Assembly (NCBI RefSeq): GCF_023150065.1
Contig: NZ_JAKLLN010000016.1
Location: 1 to 64,000 of the forward strand
Length of the DNA stretch: 64,000 nt
From: Zoogloea sp.
GTDB taxonomy: Bacteria > Pseudomonadota > Gammaproteobacteria > Burkholderiales > Rhodocyclaceae
Direction of reading: 5' to 3'
Within the stretch, counting starts at the first letter, position 1, and each line of letters begins with the position of its first letter. The position numbers were made by a program, and so were the translations under genes. The notes under the pieces were generated by a model. That model was given only the letters and a program-made list of their open reading frames with translations, was not told the origin of the DNA and did not search any database. Shown piece by piece: positions 52,305 through 62,777 of this stretch.

Positions 52305-53456
52305 TCATCGCCCGCGCCCCTGCAGGTAGGGGAGGATGGCAGCAGCGGCCTTGGCTGCGGTGTCCTGCCGCAACTGCAGATGCATCTCGGTGAAGGTACG
52401 GGTCAGCTCGGCCACCTTCTCCTTGTCGGTCAGCCAGGCACTGAGGGCATCGGCAAGGGCCTGGGGCGTGGCAGCATCCTGCAGGATCTCCGGCACCACC
52501 TCGCGCCCGGCCAGCACATTGGGCAGACCAACCCAGGGCAGGTAGGCCATCCGGCGCATCAGGCGGAAGGACCACTTGCCCATCTTGTAGGTGATCACCA
52601 TCGGGCGCTTGAGCAAGGCCGCCTCCAGGGTCGCCGTGCCACTGGCCACCAGCACGGCGTCGGCGGCGATCATCGCGTCAACGGCGTGGCCGAAGAGGAT
52701 GCGGATGGGCAACTCGATGTTGGCGTGGCGGCGCAGGGCTTCCTCGAACAACAGGCGGGTCTCCCGGGTGGCCAGGGGAACGAGGAAGCGGGCCTCGGGG
52801 TGCCGTTCGTGGAGCGCGGCGGCGGTGGCGATGTAAGTGTCGGCGAGGTTGCGCACCTCGGACTGGCGGCTGCCCGGCAGCAGAGCGAACACCGGGACGC
52901 CATCGGGGATCTGCAGCATTTCCCGGGCCGCAGCCCGATCGGGCGCCAGCGGAAAGACATCGGCCAGCGGATGCCCTACATAGCTCACCGGTACCCCGGC
53001 CGCCTGATAAAGAGGCGGCTCGAAGGGGAACAGGCACAGCATGTGGCTGACGGAGCGGGCGATGCCCTTGAGGCGCCCCTTGCGCCAGGCCCAGATGGAC
53101 GGGCCGACGAAGTGGATCGCCGGAATCTGCCGGTCTTTCAGGCGCTTCTCAAGCCACAGGCTAAAATCCGGCGCGTCTACACCGATGAAGGCAGCCGGTG
53201 GGTCGGCCAGCAGCCGCTTGAGCAGCGTGCGGCGGATGCCGGACAGCTCCCGGTAGTTCTTGAGGGCGTCCACGTAACCGTGGACCGCCAGCTTCTCGGC
53301 CGGCCAGAGCGCCTTGAAGCCCTCGGCCTGCATCTTGGGGCCGCCGATGCCGAAGAACTCGGCATCCGGCAGGTGGCGCTTGAGCGCCCGGATCAGGTGG
53401 CTGGCGAGGAGGTCACTGGACGCCTCGCCCGCCACCATGGCGATGCGCAGAGCCAT
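52305..53456 (-). CDS. lpxB: Lipid-A-disaccharide synthase
   Basis: A 383-residue glycosyltransferase that joins UDP-diacylglucosamine to lipid X to form the lipid A disaccharide at the inner membrane. It begins MALRIAMVAGEASSDLLASH and has FFGIGGPKMQAEGF, GVDAPDFSLWLEKRLK, HFVGPSIWAWRKGRLKGI, VLVASGTATLEAALLKRPMV and YLPWVGLPNVLAGREVVPE, all characteristic of LpxB. It follows lpxA by three bases in the conserved lpxD-fabZ-lpxA-lpxB block. Confidence 0.96.
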   Translation of the reverse strand: MALRIAMVAGEASSDLLASHLIRALKRHLPDAEFFGIGGPKMQAEGFKALWPAEKLAVHGYVDALKNYRELSGIRRTLLKRLLADPPAAFIGVDAPDFSLWLEKRLKDRQIPAIHFVGPSIWAWRKGRLKGIARSVSHMLCLFPFEPPLYQAAGVPVSYVGHPLADVFPLAPDRAAAREMLQIPDGVPVFALLPGSRQSEVRNLADTYIATAAALHERHPEARFLVPLATRETRLLFEEALRRHANIELPIRILFGHAVDAMIAADAVLVASGTATLEAALLKRPMVITYKMGKWSFRLMRRMAYLPWVGLPNVLAGREVVPEILQDAATPQALADALSAWLTDKEKVAELTRTFTEMHLQLRQDTAAKAAAAILPYLQGRGR

Positions 53457-53459
53457 GGA

Positions 53460-54233
53460 CTAACGGACGATGCCACGACCGGAGTCGGCAATGAAGTCGG
53501 AGAACTGCTGAAGCTCCGGGACATCGGCCGCTGCGGCCGCAATCTGCTTGCGCGCCTCGTCGAGGGTCAGGCCGTTGCGGTAGAGCGTCTTGTAGGCACG
53601 CTTGATGGCAGCAATGCCTTCACTGGAAAAACCGCGCCGCTTGAGCCCCTCACTGTTGATCCCGTGGGGTGAGGCAGGGTTGCCCGAAACAGTGACGAAG
53701 GGCGGCAGGTCCTGCAGCAGCACGGTGCCGACACCACAGAAACTGTGCGCACCCACACGCACGAACTGGTGCACACCGGTAAAGCCGCCGAGAATCGCCC
53801 AATCGCCCACCGACACGTGGCCGGCCAGGGTGGCATTGTTGGCAAAGATGGTGTTGTTACCCACCATGCAGTCATGGGCCACGTGCACATAGGCCATGAT
53901 CCAGTTGTCGTTGCCGACCCGGGTCAGGCCGCCGTCCTGGATGGTGCCGGTGCTGAAGCTGCAGAACTCGCGAATGGTGTTGCGATCACCGATCTCGAGC
54001 CGGGTCGGTTCATTGGCGTACTTCTTGTCCTGGGGCTCGGAGCCGATGGAGCAGAACTGGAAGATACGATTGTCGCGACCGATCCGGGTGTGGCCCTCGA
54101 TGACCACATGGGGGCCGACCGTCGTGCCCCCGGCAATCTCGACGTGTTCGCCGATGACCGAAAACGGCCCGACCTGCACGTCTGCCGCAAGGCGCGCGCC
54201 CGGATGGACAATGGCAGTCGGGTGGATCGTCAT
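53460..54233 (-). CDS. lpxA: UDP-N-acetylglucosamine acyltransferase
   Basis: A 257-residue left-handed beta-helix enzyme that puts the first acyl chain on UDP-GlcNAc in lipid A synthesis. Hexapeptide repeats run through the first 190 residues, with [20 protein letters not shown] carrying the catalytic His, and [19 protein letters not shown]. The C-terminal helical domain ([19 protein letters not shown]) completes the family. ATG at 54233 overlaps the fabZ stop codon by one base (TGATG); a GTG at 54248 is unlikely. Confidence 0.96.
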   Translation of the reverse strand: MTIHPTAIVHPGARLAADVQVGPFSVIGEHVEIAGGTTVGPHVVIEGHTRIGRDNRIFQFCSIGSEPQDKKYANEPTRLEIGDRNTIREFCSFSTGTIQDGGLTRVGNDNWIMAYVHVAHDCMVGNNTIFANNATLAGHVSVGDWAILGGFTGVHQFVRVGAHSFCGVGTVLLQDLPPFVTVSGNPASPHGINSEGLKRRGFSSEGIAAIKRAYKTLYRNGLTLDEARKQIAAAAADVPELQQFSDFIADSGRGIVR

Positions 54234-54673
54234 CACTTGATCGCGCACATGAATTCGGCTTCGGTTGCCACCTCGCCGGCGACACGGGCAACCCCCTTGA
54301 ACTTCCAGATATTGCGGATGGTACGAACGATCTCGACCTCGAGCATCAGCTGATCACCAGGCACCACCGGGCGCTTGAAGCGCACGTTGTCCACCGAGGC
54401 AAAGTACACCATCGCATCCTTGTCCGGGATCGTGCCCTCGGTCTTGAAGGCCAGCACGGCGGCGGCCTGGGCCAGTGCCTCGATGATCAGGACGCCGGGC
54501 ATGACCGGATTGTGGGGAAAGTGGCCGGGGAAGAAGGGCTCGTTGATGGTGACGTTCTTGAGGCCCACGGCACGCTTGCCGAGCTCGATCTCGACGATCC
54601 GATCCACCAGCAGGAAGGGATAACGATGCGGGATGTACTGCTTGATTTCGTTGATGTCGATGATTTCGCTCAT
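54233..54673 (-). CDS. fabZ: 3-Hydroxyacyl-ACP dehydratase FabZ
   Basis: A 146-residue hot-dog-fold dehydratase of fatty acid synthesis that removes water from 3-hydroxyacyl-ACP. The catalytic His and Glu are in [20 protein letters not shown] and [13 protein letters not shown], and [18 protein letters not shown] marks the N-terminus. It is encoded between lpxD and lpxA, overlapping both (four bases and one base), consistent with balancing 3-hydroxyacyl-ACP use between lipid A and phospholipids. Confidence 0.97.
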   Translation of the reverse strand: MSEIIDINEIKQYIPHRYPFLLVDRIVEIELGKRAVGLKNVTINEPFFPGHFPHNPVMPGVLIIEALAQAAAVLAFKTEGTIPDKDAMVYFASVDNVRFKRPVVPGDQLMLEVEIVRTIRNIWKFKGVARVAGEVATEAEFMCAIK

Positions 54674-55698
54674 GATTTCTTTTCCATGTCAGCGAGCTTC
54701 TTCTCGAGCTCGCGCACCCGTCCGGCCATCGCGTCCAGGCGACGCAGGTGGGCAAAATTACGAATCCAGTCCGTGTGGGGCATCTGCGGCAGCATCGCGG
54801 TATACACGCCGGGCTTGTCCACAGACTTGGAAATGATGGTCCCGGCCGACACCACGACGTCGTCGCAGACATGCAGATGACCGGCGATCCCGGCCTGCCC
54901 ACCCACCATCACCCGGGCCCCGACACGGGTGCTCCCTGCGATGCCGGAATGCCCCGCCATGATGCTGTCGTCACCGATGCTGACGTTGTGGGCGATCTGG
55001 ATCAGGTTGTCGAGCTTGACGCCGTTACCGATCACCGTATCTCCGAGGGCACCCCGGTCAACGGTGGTATTGGCTCCGATCTCCACATCGTCACCAATCA
55101 GCACCCTGCCGATCTGGGGAATCTTGACCCAGTGGCGGTCCGCATCCCGGGCAAAGCCAAAGCCGTCCGAACCAATGACCACCCCCGAATGCAGGATGGC
55201 CCGCTCACCCACCACACAGTCAAAATTCACCACGACACCGGGGTGCAGAAGGCTGTCGGCACCGATGCGTGCACCGTCGCCAATCAGGCAGCCAGGCCCG
55301 ATCACGCAGTTTTCACCGATCACGCAGTTTTCGCCGATCACCGCATTGGCGCCGACGGATACGGAGGCTGGCAGCGTCGAGGCGACCGAAGCACGCGGAT
55401 GGATGCCCGCAGGAGCGCGCCGCGGCGGATTGAAGAACTGGGCGGCGCGGGCGAAGTAGAGATACGGATCCGGCGTGACGATGCGCGGCCGGTCAGTCAG
55501 TTCGACGGCCTTCGGAGCCAGGATGAAGGCCGTGGCCCGACTGGTTTCGAGGGCCTGGCGATACTTGGGATTGGCAAGAAAGGCGAGATCCCCCTCCCCC
55601 GCCTTTTCCAGTGTGGCGATCTGCCTGACCACCACATCAGGGTCGCCCAGCAGTTCGCCTCCGAGCCTGCCGACGAGGGCACCAAGAGAGACTTCCAT
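54670..55698 (-). CDS. lpxD: UDP-3-O-(3-hydroxyacyl)glucosamine N-acyltransferase
   Basis: A 342-residue beta-helix acyltransferase adding the second hydroxyacyl chain in lipid A synthesis. An N-terminal uridine-binding domain (about 1-100; [34 protein letters not shown]) precedes hexapeptide repeats. The catalytic His lies in [20 protein letters not shown], followed by [21 protein letters not shown] short C-terminal coiled coil ([14 protein letters not shown]) ends the protein. The gene lies 12 bases after the skp gene. Confidence 0.96.
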   Translation of the reverse strand: MEVSLGALVGRLGGELLGDPDVVVRQIATLEKAGEGDLAFLANPKYRQALETSRATAFILAPKAVELTDRPRIVTPDPYLYFARAAQFFNPPRRAPAGIHPRASVASTLPASVSVGANAVIGENCVIGENCVIGPGCLIGDGARIGADSLLHPGVVVNFDCVVGERAILHSGVVIGSDGFGFARDADRHWVKIPQIGRVLIGDDVEIGANTTVDRGALGDTVIGNGVKLDNLIQIAHNVSIGDDSIMAGHSGIAGSTRVGARVMVGGQAGIAGHLHVCDDVVVSAGTIISKSVDKPGVYTAMLPQMPHTDWIRNFAHLRRLDAMAGRVRELEKKLADMEKKS

Positions 55699-55710
55699 AG
55701 AGGCAGGCGC

Positions 55711-56214
55711 CTACTTCGCTTCGCTCAGGGCCTTGATCACCTTGTCGGTGATATCGATGCGCGGGCTGGCGTAAACGGCTTCCTGGAAGATGATGTCGTA
55801 CTTGTCGGCCTCGGCGATCTGCTTGATCGTCTTGTTGGCACGCTCGAGCACGCCAGCCAGCTCCTCGTTGCGGCGCTGGTTCAGGTCTTCACGGAACTCG
55901 CGCTGCTTGCGCTGGAACTCGCGGTTGAGATCGTTGAACTCGCGCTCCTTGTTGCGGCGCTCGCCCTCACCCATTGTCATGGTGTTCTTCTCGAGCGCTT
56001 CCTGCATGCCTTGCAGCTGCTTGGCGATACGCTGGAGATCCTGATCACGCTTCTCGAATTCCTTCTCGAGCTTCTGCTGCGCCTTCTTGGCAGGCGTCGC
56101 TTCCTTCATGACCCGATCGGAATTGACGAAGCCGACCTTCACCTCGGCAACGGCCGTCTGCGCAAACGCGGCCAGCAGCACTGCTGCCAGCGTGGAAATG
56201 CCAATACCCTTCAC
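55711..56214 (-). CDS. skp: Periplasmic chaperone OmpH/Skp
   Basis: A 167-residue periplasmic chaperone that keeps unfolded outer-membrane proteins soluble on the way to the Bam complex. The signal peptide is MKGIGISTLAAVLLAAFAQT, cleaved after AVA. The mature protein starts EVKVGFVNSDRVMKEATPAK, and its central part (about 45-125) is a long charged coiled coil forming the Skp arms. It lies 38 bases behind bamA and 12 bases before lpxD, the standard order. Confidence 0.94.
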   Translation of the reverse strand: MKGIGISTLAAVLLAAFAQTAVAEVKVGFVNSDRVMKEATPAKKAQQKLEKEFEKRDQDLQRIAKQLQGMQEALEKNTMTMGEGERRNKEREFNDLNREFQRKQREFREDLNQRRNEELAGVLERANKTIKQIAEADKYDIIFQEAVYASPRIDITDKVIKALSEAK

Positions 56215-56252
56215 TCAAACCTCCATCTGCTTGCAATACGGTTCGGTCGCGA

Positions 56253-58544
56253 TCAGAAAACCGTACCCAACTGGAACTGAAACTTCTGCGTACGATCCCC
56301 TTCTTCCTTCTTGAGCGCCTGACCAAGACTGAACTTGAGCGGGCCCACGGGAGAACTCCAGGAGAACGCCAACCCGGCACTGTAACGCAAATCGGAAGCA
56401 CGGACCTTGTCGTCCGCGGCCCACACGTAGCCCGCATCGGCAAACAGGGACAGCCGCATGGACTTGTCCTTCTGGGAGCCGGGCATGGGGAAATAGTACT
56501 CCGCATTGCCGACTACACGACGATTGCCGCCCAGGGAGCGAACATAGCCCGAGCTGTCGGTATAGCGGGGGCCGAGGGTGCTCTGTTCGTAGCCCCGCAC
56601 GGAGCCGATGCCGCCGGCGTAGAAATTCTTGTAGAACGGGAGTTCCTTGCCATCGTAGCCATGGGCATAACCCACGTCACCGTTCAGCATCAGCGCGTAG
56701 CCACCACCAAAGGGAATCCAGTACTGGTGCTGGTAGTTGGCACGGATGTAACGCATGTCGAGAACCGGCGTGGCGACCTCCACCGATGCACGCTGATACA
56801 CACCCGAAGTCGGGTACAGGAAGCTGTCCCGACGATCCCGGGCCCATCCGGCCGTGGCGAGCAGGCTTCGCGCGGTATCACCGAAGGTGTTCACGAAGTT
56901 CACGTAGGGCGCCGGGCTGGAGTCGTAGACCTTGATGGTGGTCTGATCGATGGCCAGGCCGAAATTGATCCGGTCGTCCTCGGCAATCGGGTAGCCAAAA
57001 CGCACACCTGCGCCAATGGAAGAACTCTTGTAGGTGGCCACCGACAGGGAGGTCGGATCAACGTTGCGCTGGTAGATGTCCCAACCCACGCTGACGCCAT
57101 CGATGGTCCAGTAGGGGTTGGTGAAGGACAGGGCAACCGTCTTGTTGATCCGGCCGGTATTCACCTGCAGGGTCATGGCGTTGCCGGTACCAAACAGGTT
57201 CTGCTGGGAGATCGACGCCGACAGGATGACCTTCTCGGAGCTGGAAAAACCTGCACCGAGCATCAGGTTGCCGGTGGCGCGCTCCTTGACAGTGAAGTTG
57301 GCGTCGACCTGGTCGGTGGAGCCGGTGACCGCCGGCGTCTCGATGGTCACCTCGTCGAAGTAGCCGAGACGGTCGAGACGGACCTTGGAACGGTTGAGGG
57401 CCGCACCGTCATACCAGGCCCCCTCCATCTGACGCATCTCGCGACGGATCACCTCGTCACGGGTGCGGACGTTGCCGGCGAAATTGATCTTGCGCACATA
57501 GACGCGACGGCCCGGATCGACGTAGAACGTGAACGCCACCTCGCGCTTGGCCTTGTCCACTTCGGGGGCCGCATTGACGTTGGCAAAGGCATAGCCGGCG
57601 TTGCCCAGACGATCGCTGATGGCCTTGGTGGTGGCGGTGACGCTGTCCCGGACGAAAGTCTCGCCTGCCTTGAGCTTGATGAGCGCCTGCAGCTCCGCCT
57701 CTGGGACCACCATGGTGCCCGCCAGCTTGACGTCGGAAACGGTGTACTTCTCACCCTCGGAGATGCTCAGGGTGATGTAGATGTCCTTCTTGTCCGGCGT
57801 GATCGACACCTGGGTGGAGTCGATGTTGAAGTCGAGATAGCCCCTGTTCAGGTAATGGGAGCGCAGGGCCTCGATATCGCCGGAGAGCTTTTGCTTGGAA
57901 TACTGGTCGCTCTTCGAGTACCAGGTCATCCAGCCGGGCGTGGTCAGGGAAAACAGCTCGAGCAGCTCCTTCTCCTTGAACACCTTGTTGCCGATGATGC
58001 TGATCTGGCGGATGCGCGCCGCCTCGCCTTCGACCACGTTGAAGTTCACGCCGACCCGGTTGCGCTCGAGGGGCGTGACGGTGGTGGTGATCTGTACGCC
58101 GTAGAGACCCTTGGAAAGGTACTGGCGCTTGAGTTCCTGCTCCGCGCGCTCGAGCACGGCACGGTCGAAAATCCGCGACTCGGCCAGGCCGACTTCCTTG
58201 AGGCCCTTCTTCAGCGCTTCCTTGTCGAACTCCTTGATGCCGACAAAATCGACCTGGGAGATGGCCGGACGCTCGTCAAGGACGACGACGATCACGTCCT
58301 TGTCCACCTCGATCCGGACATCCTTGAAGAAACCGGTGGCAAACAGCGCCTTGATCGCCTGGGAGGCCTTGTCGTCGGAAAACTGCTCACCGACCTTCAC
58401 GGGCAGGTAACTGAATACCGTCCCGGCTTCGGTGCGCTGGATACCTTCGATACGAATGTCTTTGACGACGAATGGCTCAAAAGCCAATGCGGGTGAGGCC
58501 GCGAAAAGCGCAGCGATCACCCCGGGAAGAAGCTTGGATTTCAT
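56253..58544 (-). CDS. bamA: Outer membrane assembly factor BamA
   Basis: A 763-residue Omp85 protein, the core of the Bam insertase. A signal peptide (KLLPGVIAALFAASPALA) is followed by five POTRA domains (about 23-345; FVVKDIRIEGIQRTEAGTVF opens the first) and a 16-stranded beta-barrel. Barrel signatures include LGAGFSSSEKVILSASISQQ, the lid-loop VRGYEQSTLGPRY and the terminal strand FQFQLGTVF ending in Phe. It lies six bases behind rseP and 38 before skp. Confidence 0.97.
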   Translation of the reverse strand: MKSKLLPGVIAALFAASPALAFEPFVVKDIRIEGIQRTEAGTVFSYLPVKVGEQFSDDKASQAIKALFATGFFKDVRIEVDKDVIVVVLDERPAISQVDFVGIKEFDKEALKKGLKEVGLAESRIFDRAVLERAEQELKRQYLSKGLYGVQITTTVTPLERNRVGVNFNVVEGEAARIRQISIIGNKVFKEKELLELFSLTTPGWMTWYSKSDQYSKQKLSGDIEALRSHYLNRGYLDFNIDSTQVSITPDKKDIYITLSISEGEKYTVSDVKLAGTMVVPEAELQALIKLKAGETFVRDSVTATTKAISDRLGNAGYAFANVNAAPEVDKAKREVAFTFYVDPGRRVYVRKINFAGNVRTRDEVIRREMRQMEGAWYDGAALNRSKVRLDRLGYFDEVTIETPAVTGSTDQVDANFTVKERATGNLMLGAGFSSSEKVILSASISQQNLFGTGNAMTLQVNTGRINKTVALSFTNPYWTIDGVSVGWDIYQRNVDPTSLSVATYKSSSIGAGVRFGYPIAEDDRINFGLAIDQTTIKVYDSSPAPYVNFVNTFGDTARSLLATAGWARDRRDSFLYPTSGVYQRASVEVATPVLDMRYIRANYQHQYWIPFGGGYALMLNGDVGYAHGYDGKELPFYKNFYAGGIGSVRGYEQSTLGPRYTDSSGYVRSLGGNRRVVGNAEYYFPMPGSQKDKSMRLSLFADAGYVWAADDKVRASDLRYSAGLAFSWSSPVGPLKFSLGQALKKEEGDRTQKFQFQLGTVF

Positions 58545-58550
58545 CCGATT

Positions 58551-59915
58551 TCAGCTAGCAACAAGGCGGTTGATGTCGTTGTAGAAGGCGAAAGCCATTA
58601 GCGCTGCCAGCAGGGCCATGCCGATCTGCTGGCCGATTTCCATAACCCGCTCGGAAACCGGGCCGCCCTTGATGATCTCGATCACATAATACAGCAAGTG
58701 CCCCCCATCAAGCACCGGCACCGGGAGCAGGTTGAGGACCCCGAGACTGATGCTGATCAGCGCCAGGAACTTGATGTAATGGGAAAAACCCATGCGCGCC
58801 GACTGCCCGGCGAAGTCGGCGATGGTCACCGGGCCGCTCAGGTTCTTCACAGAAACCTCGCCAACAATCATGCGCCCCATCACCGAAAGACTGAGCGCTG
58901 CGGTGTCCCAGGTCTGACGCAGCCCCTTGCCGAGCGCATCGAGGGCATCGTAGCGGACGGTCACGAACATCATGTCGCGCCTGCCCTCAGCGTCAGCCAC
59001 GCCGACGCCGATGCGCCCGATCGGACGGCCGTTCTCCTCGACCGACGCCGGGACGATGCGGGTCACGACGGACACGCCATCCCGGAGCACCTCCATCTCC
59101 AGGGATTGGCCCGGCGCCTCGCGAACCGCCATGACCAGCTCGGTCCAGTCAGTCACGGCCTTCTCACCGATACGGACGACCCGATCCCCGGAACGCAGGC
59201 CTGCGACCTCAGCGGCCCCGCCGGGACTGAGCTTGCCCAGCACGGGAGGCAGACTGGGACGCTGCAGCGTCAGCCCCACCTGGGTGGCAATGTCCTGCTT
59301 GTCCTGATCGATGGTAGCCACACTGAGATCAAGCTTGCGGAAGGCAATCTCGCGGGCATCGTTGATGGTCTCGACCACAACGACTCGCTTGTCCAGCGCG
59401 TCATTGATCAGCTCCCAGCGAAACTCCTGCCAGGTCTGCACAGGCCGGCCGTCAACACTGCGCACCACATCGCCATCGGCAAACCCTGCTTTCTCGGCCA
59501 GGCTCGCAGCGACCGGTGCGCCAAGACGCGGTCGCAACTCTTCCACGCCGCCGGCGTACACGCCCCAGTACAAGGCGATGGCCAGGGCAAAATTGGCCAG
59601 CGGCCCGGCCGCGACGATGGCGATCCGCCGCCACACTGTCTGCCGGTTGAAGGCCCGGTGCTGCTCATGAGCCGGCACCGGCGCCTCGCGTTCGTCCAGC
59701 ATCTTGACGTAGCCCCCCAGCGGAAAGGCCGACAGCACCCACTCCGTCTGATCCGGGCCAAAGCGGCGCATCAGCAGCGGTTTGCCGAACCCCAGCGAAA
59801 ACCGCAACACCTTGACACCACACAGGCGCGCCACGCTGTAATGGCCGAACTCGTGAACGACGATCAGGATCCCGAGCGCAAGCAGAAAGGGCAGGACGTA
59901 ATCGAGCAGACCCAT
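58551..59915 (-). CDS. rseP: RIP metalloprotease RseP
   Basis: A 454-residue site-2 intramembrane protease that cleaves RseA in the sigma-E envelope-stress pathway and clears signal peptides. Zinc motif HEFGH (21-25) lies in the first membrane segment and LNLLPVPVLDGGHLLYYVIE, the third-ligand region, near the C-terminus; two PDZ domains lie between (VDGRPVQTWQEFRWEL, LSPGGAAEVAGLRSGDRVVR). I chose ATG at 59915; GTG at 59924, which overlaps the dxr stop codon, would add three residues. Confidence 0.95.
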   Translation of the reverse strand: MGLLDYVLPFLLALGILIVVHEFGHYSVARLCGVKVLRFSLGFGKPLLMRRFGPDQTEWVLSAFPLGGYVKMLDEREAPVPAHEQHRAFNRQTVWRRIAIVAAGPLANFALAIALYWGVYAGGVEELRPRLGAPVAASLAEKAGFADGDVVRSVDGRPVQTWQEFRWELINDALDKRVVVVETINDAREIAFRKLDLSVATIDQDKQDIATQVGLTLQRPSLPPVLGKLSPGGAAEVAGLRSGDRVVRIGEKAVTDWTELVMAVREAPGQSLEMEVLRDGVSVVTRIVPASVEENGRPIGRIGVGVADAEGRRDMMFVTVRYDALDALGKGLRQTWDTAALSLSVMGRMIVGEVSVKNLSGPVTIADFAGQSARMGFSHYIKFLALISISLGVLNLLPVPVLDGGHLLYYVIEIIKGGPVSERVMEIGQQIGMALLAALMAFAFYNDINRLVAS

Positions 59916-59920
59916 GCCAC

Positions 59921-61114
59921 TCACCTGACCAGCCCCCGCACCAGGCCACCCGCGATCTCCCGGGCCTGCCTGTCCGCCTCGAAGACAACCTCGAGGGAGT
60001 CCGCCCGACGGGGCACAAACGCATCCAGCGTGCCAGCGATGACTCCGGCGATGCGGTCGAAACGCAATCCGCCTTCCAGGAAACTGGCCACCGCGACCTC
60101 ATTGGCGGCATTGAGCACCGCCGGTGCAACGCCGCCCTCCTCCAGCGCCCGGTAGGCCAGGGCCAGGCAGGGGAATCGCAGCAGGTCAGGCCGCTCGAAA
60201 TCCAGCCGGGCGATCTCGAACAGGTCCAGGGGACGCACCCCCGCATCCACCCGTTGCGGATAGGCCATGGCGTGGGCAATGGGCGTCCGCATGTCGGGAT
60301 TACCGAGCTGGGCGAGCACCGACCCATCGGCATACGAGACCATCGAATGAATCACGCTCTGGGGGTGAATGACCACCTCGATGCTCGCTGCCGGCAAACC
60401 GAACAGCCAGTAAGCCTCGATGACCTCGAGGCCCTTGTTCATCATGGTGGCCGAATCGACCGAGATCTTGCGCCCCATCACCCAGTTGGGATGGGCGCAG
60501 GCCATCTCGGGTGTCACCGCCGCAAGCTCTTCCAAGGGCTTGCAGCGGAAAGGCCCGCCGGAGGCCGTTAGCAGGATGCGATTGACGCCACTGCCATGGA
60601 GACCACGCTCGAAACCGGCCGGAAGGGCCTGGAAGATGGCGTTGTGTTCACTGTCGATGGGGAGCAGGCTGGCGCCTGCGGCGGCCAGCTCCTGCATGAA
60701 GAGCGCACCGGACATCACCAGCGCTTCCTTGTTCGCCAGCAGGATGCGCTTGCCGGCCCTGGCCGCCGCAAGGGCCGGCACAAGCCCGGCGGCGCCGACG
60801 ATGGCCGCCATGACCATGTCCACTTCCGGCGCCGAGGCCACATCGGCCAGCGCCGCAGCCCCTGCCAGCACCTCGGTGCAGCAGCCTGCGGCATCGAGCC
60901 GGGACTGGAGGGCAGCGGCATCCTCCGTCCTGTCGAGAACCGCATAGGCGGGACGGTGGGCCAGACACTGCTCGAGGAGCTTGTCCACCTGCCGATGGGC
61001 AGTGAGGGCAAACACACCGAAAAGATCCGGATGACGTGCCACCACATCCAACGTGCTGACGCCGATGGAACCGGTGGCACCGAGCACCGTTACGAGTTTC
61101 CTGCCTTGGTTCAT
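59921..61114 (-). CDS. dxr: 1-Deoxy-D-xylulose 5-phosphate reductoisomerase
   Basis: A 397-residue NADPH enzyme making methylerythritol phosphate, the committed step of the MEP pathway completed by ispD and ispF elsewhere in the window. The NADPH loop is [20 protein letters not shown], and metal/substrate residues lie in [18 protein letters not shown] and [40 protein letters not shown] and [20 protein letters not shown] are family hallmarks. It lies four bases behind cdsA and five before rseP. Confidence 0.97.
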   Translation of the reverse strand: MNQGRKLVTVLGATGSIGVSTLDVVARHPDLFGVFALTAHRQVDKLLEQCLAHRPAYAVLDRTEDAAALQSRLDAAGCCTEVLAGAAALADVASAPEVDMVMAAIVGAAGLVPALAAARAGKRILLANKEALVMSGALFMQELAAAGASLLPIDSEHNAIFQALPAGFERGLHGSGVNRILLTASGGPFRCKPLEELAAVTPEMACAHPNWVMGRKISVDSATMMNKGLEVIEAYWLFGLPAASIEVVIHPQSVIHSMVSYADGSVLAQLGNPDMRTPIAHAMAYPQRVDAGVRPLDLFEIARLDFERPDLLRFPCLALAYRALEEGGVAPAVLNAANEVAVASFLEGGLRFDRIAGVIAGTLDAFVPRRADSLEVVFEADRQAREIAGGLVRGLVR

Positions 61115-61118
61115 GACT

Positions 61119-61943
61119 TCAAAGCGCCATCCAGAGCGTCACCAGGCCGGCTATCGGCAGGGTCGACGTAAGACTGTCGATACGATCAAGCACACCGCCG
61201 TGACCCGGCAGCAGACTGCCACTGTCCTTGACCCCCGCCTGCCGCTTGATCAGTGACTCGAACAGGTCGCCGATGATGCTCACTGCAGTGAACGCGATCA
61301 ACGCAGGCACCGCAAGGAGATAGCCCCTCGCGGTAACGCCGTGCCCCAGGTAATTCAGACAGATCAGACCAAAGATCACGACCCCGACCACGGCCCCGTA
61401 GGCGCCCTCCCAGCTCTTGCCGGGACTGATGGACGGGGCCAGCTTGCGACGACCAAAGGCGCGACCGGTGAAGTAAGCGGCGATGTCGGCGACCCACACG
61501 GCGGCCATCACGCCCAGCAACAACCATGGACTGAGCAGGCGGAGATGGGCGATGGCCAGACTGGGCGGCAACAGCAGCACCAGGCCCACCAGCGCTGCCG
61601 CACCCTGCCCCGGCAACTGCCAGCGGGACCGTAGCCAGAATGGCACGCACAGGATCCAGAACAGGGCGCTGACCGCATACACCGGCGCGAGACCGAAGGG
61701 CGCCACCGTCGCATCACTGTGCAAACCGGCCACCGCGCCGGCGGCCAAGCACAGCGCCCCCAGGATCACTGCATAGAGATGCCTGGCGACACCACCGAAA
61801 CCAAGCATGGTTGCCCACTCCGAGGCTGCAATGCCACAGATGAGGGATGCGAACAGGAGCCAGCCCGCGGCGGGCAGGAGAAACAGTGCAGCGAGGAGAC
61901 CTGCGAGCAGGACAAGCGCGGTGATGACCCGCGCCTTAAGCAT
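61119..61943 (-). CDS. cdsA: Phosphatidate cytidylyltransferase
   Basis: A 274-residue inner-membrane enzyme making CDP-diacylglycerol from CTP and phosphatidate. About seven membrane segments are seen; the catalytic C-terminal region contains [55 protein letters not shown] and the signature [17 protein letters not shown]. The ATG at 61943 overlaps the uppS stop codon by eight bases, showing coupling; the longer open frame up to 62228 lies in uppS sequence. Confidence 0.96.
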   Translation of the reverse strand: MLKARVITALVLLAGLLAALFLLPAAGWLLFASLICGIAASEWATMLGFGGVARHLYAVILGALCLAAGAVAGLHSDATVAPFGLAPVYAVSALFWILCVPFWLRSRWQLPGQGAAALVGLVLLLPPSLAIAHLRLLSPWLLLGVMAAVWVADIAAYFTGRAFGRRKLAPSISPGKSWEGAYGAVVGVVIFGLICLNYLGHGVTARGYLLAVPALIAFTAVSIIGDLFESLIKRQAGVKDSGSLLPGHGGVLDRIDSLTSTLPIAGLVTLWMAL

Positions 61944-62724
61944 GATCGGACGCGGTGTCGGGCTTGTCGGAGACGACCTGTTCGCTGGTTCGTCCGAAGC
62001 GGCGCTCACGCCCCTGGTAAGAAGCGATCGCCTCGTCCAGGGCAGCCTCACCAAACTCGGGCCACAGCTTGTCGGTGAAGTACAACTCGGAATAGGCAAG
62101 CTGCCAGAGCATGAAGTTGCTGATGCGCTGCTCACCGCCCGTCCGGATGAAAAGATCGGGCTCGGGGCTGAAACTGAGTGCCAGATGCGGGGCGAGGTCT
62201 TCCTCGGAATAGGGCCTTCCTGACGCATTCCCGGAGGTGGAGATCATCTTCTCCACCGCCTGCATGATGTCCCAGCGACCGCCGTAGTTGGCACAGATGG
62301 TGAGGTTCATCTTGCCGTTGTCGGCAGTCAGGGCTTCACCCTCACGGATCAGGGAAACGAGGACATCATCAAATGGCGCCAGATCACCGACGACGCGCAG
62401 GCGAATCTCGTTGCGATGAATGCGCTCGATCTCGGCCTTCAGGGACTTCACGAACAACTGCATCAGGAAAGACACTTCGTCTTTCGGACGACGCCAGTTC
62501 TCGGAGCTGAATGCAAATACCGTAAGGTACTCGACTCCGCGATCCAGGCAGCTGCGGATCACTTCGCGCAGGGAATCGACACCCTTGGCATGGCCTGCCA
62601 CCCGGGGCATCAGCCGCTTGCGCGCCCAACGCCCGTTGCCGTCCATGATGATCGCGATGTGACGCGGAACCTCTGCAGCCTCGGGTACGCCCCGCGTGGA
62701 GCTGAGAAACGGCAATCGCACCAT
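61936..62724 (-). CDS. uppS: Undecaprenyl diphosphate synthase
   Basis: A 262-residue cis-prenyltransferase making undecaprenyl diphosphate, the lipid carrier for peptidoglycan and O-antigen. The first motif is IAIIMDGNGRWARKR with the essential Asp28, then VAGHAKGVDSLREVIRSC, VFAFSSENWRRPKDEVSFLM and ICANYGGRWDI. The C-terminal PEPDLFIRTGGEQRISNFML and LWQLAYSELYFTDKLWPEF complete the family. It starts 53 bases after frr. Confidence 0.97.
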   Translation of the reverse strand: MVRLPFLSSTRGVPEAAEVPRHIAIIMDGNGRWARKRLMPRVAGHAKGVDSLREVIRSCLDRGVEYLTVFAFSSENWRRPKDEVSFLMQLFVKSLKAEIERIHRNEIRLRVVGDLAPFDDVLVSLIREGEALTADNGKMNLTICANYGGRWDIMQAVEKMISTSGNASGRPYSEEDLAPHLALSFSPEPDLFIRTGGEQRISNFMLWQLAYSELYFTDKLWPEFGEAALDEAIASYQGRERRFGRTSEQVVSDKPDTASDHA

Positions 62725-62777
62725 ATCGTATCCGCCTGGAAGAAAAGAAACCGGAAAAGCAGCAACCGACCTGACGG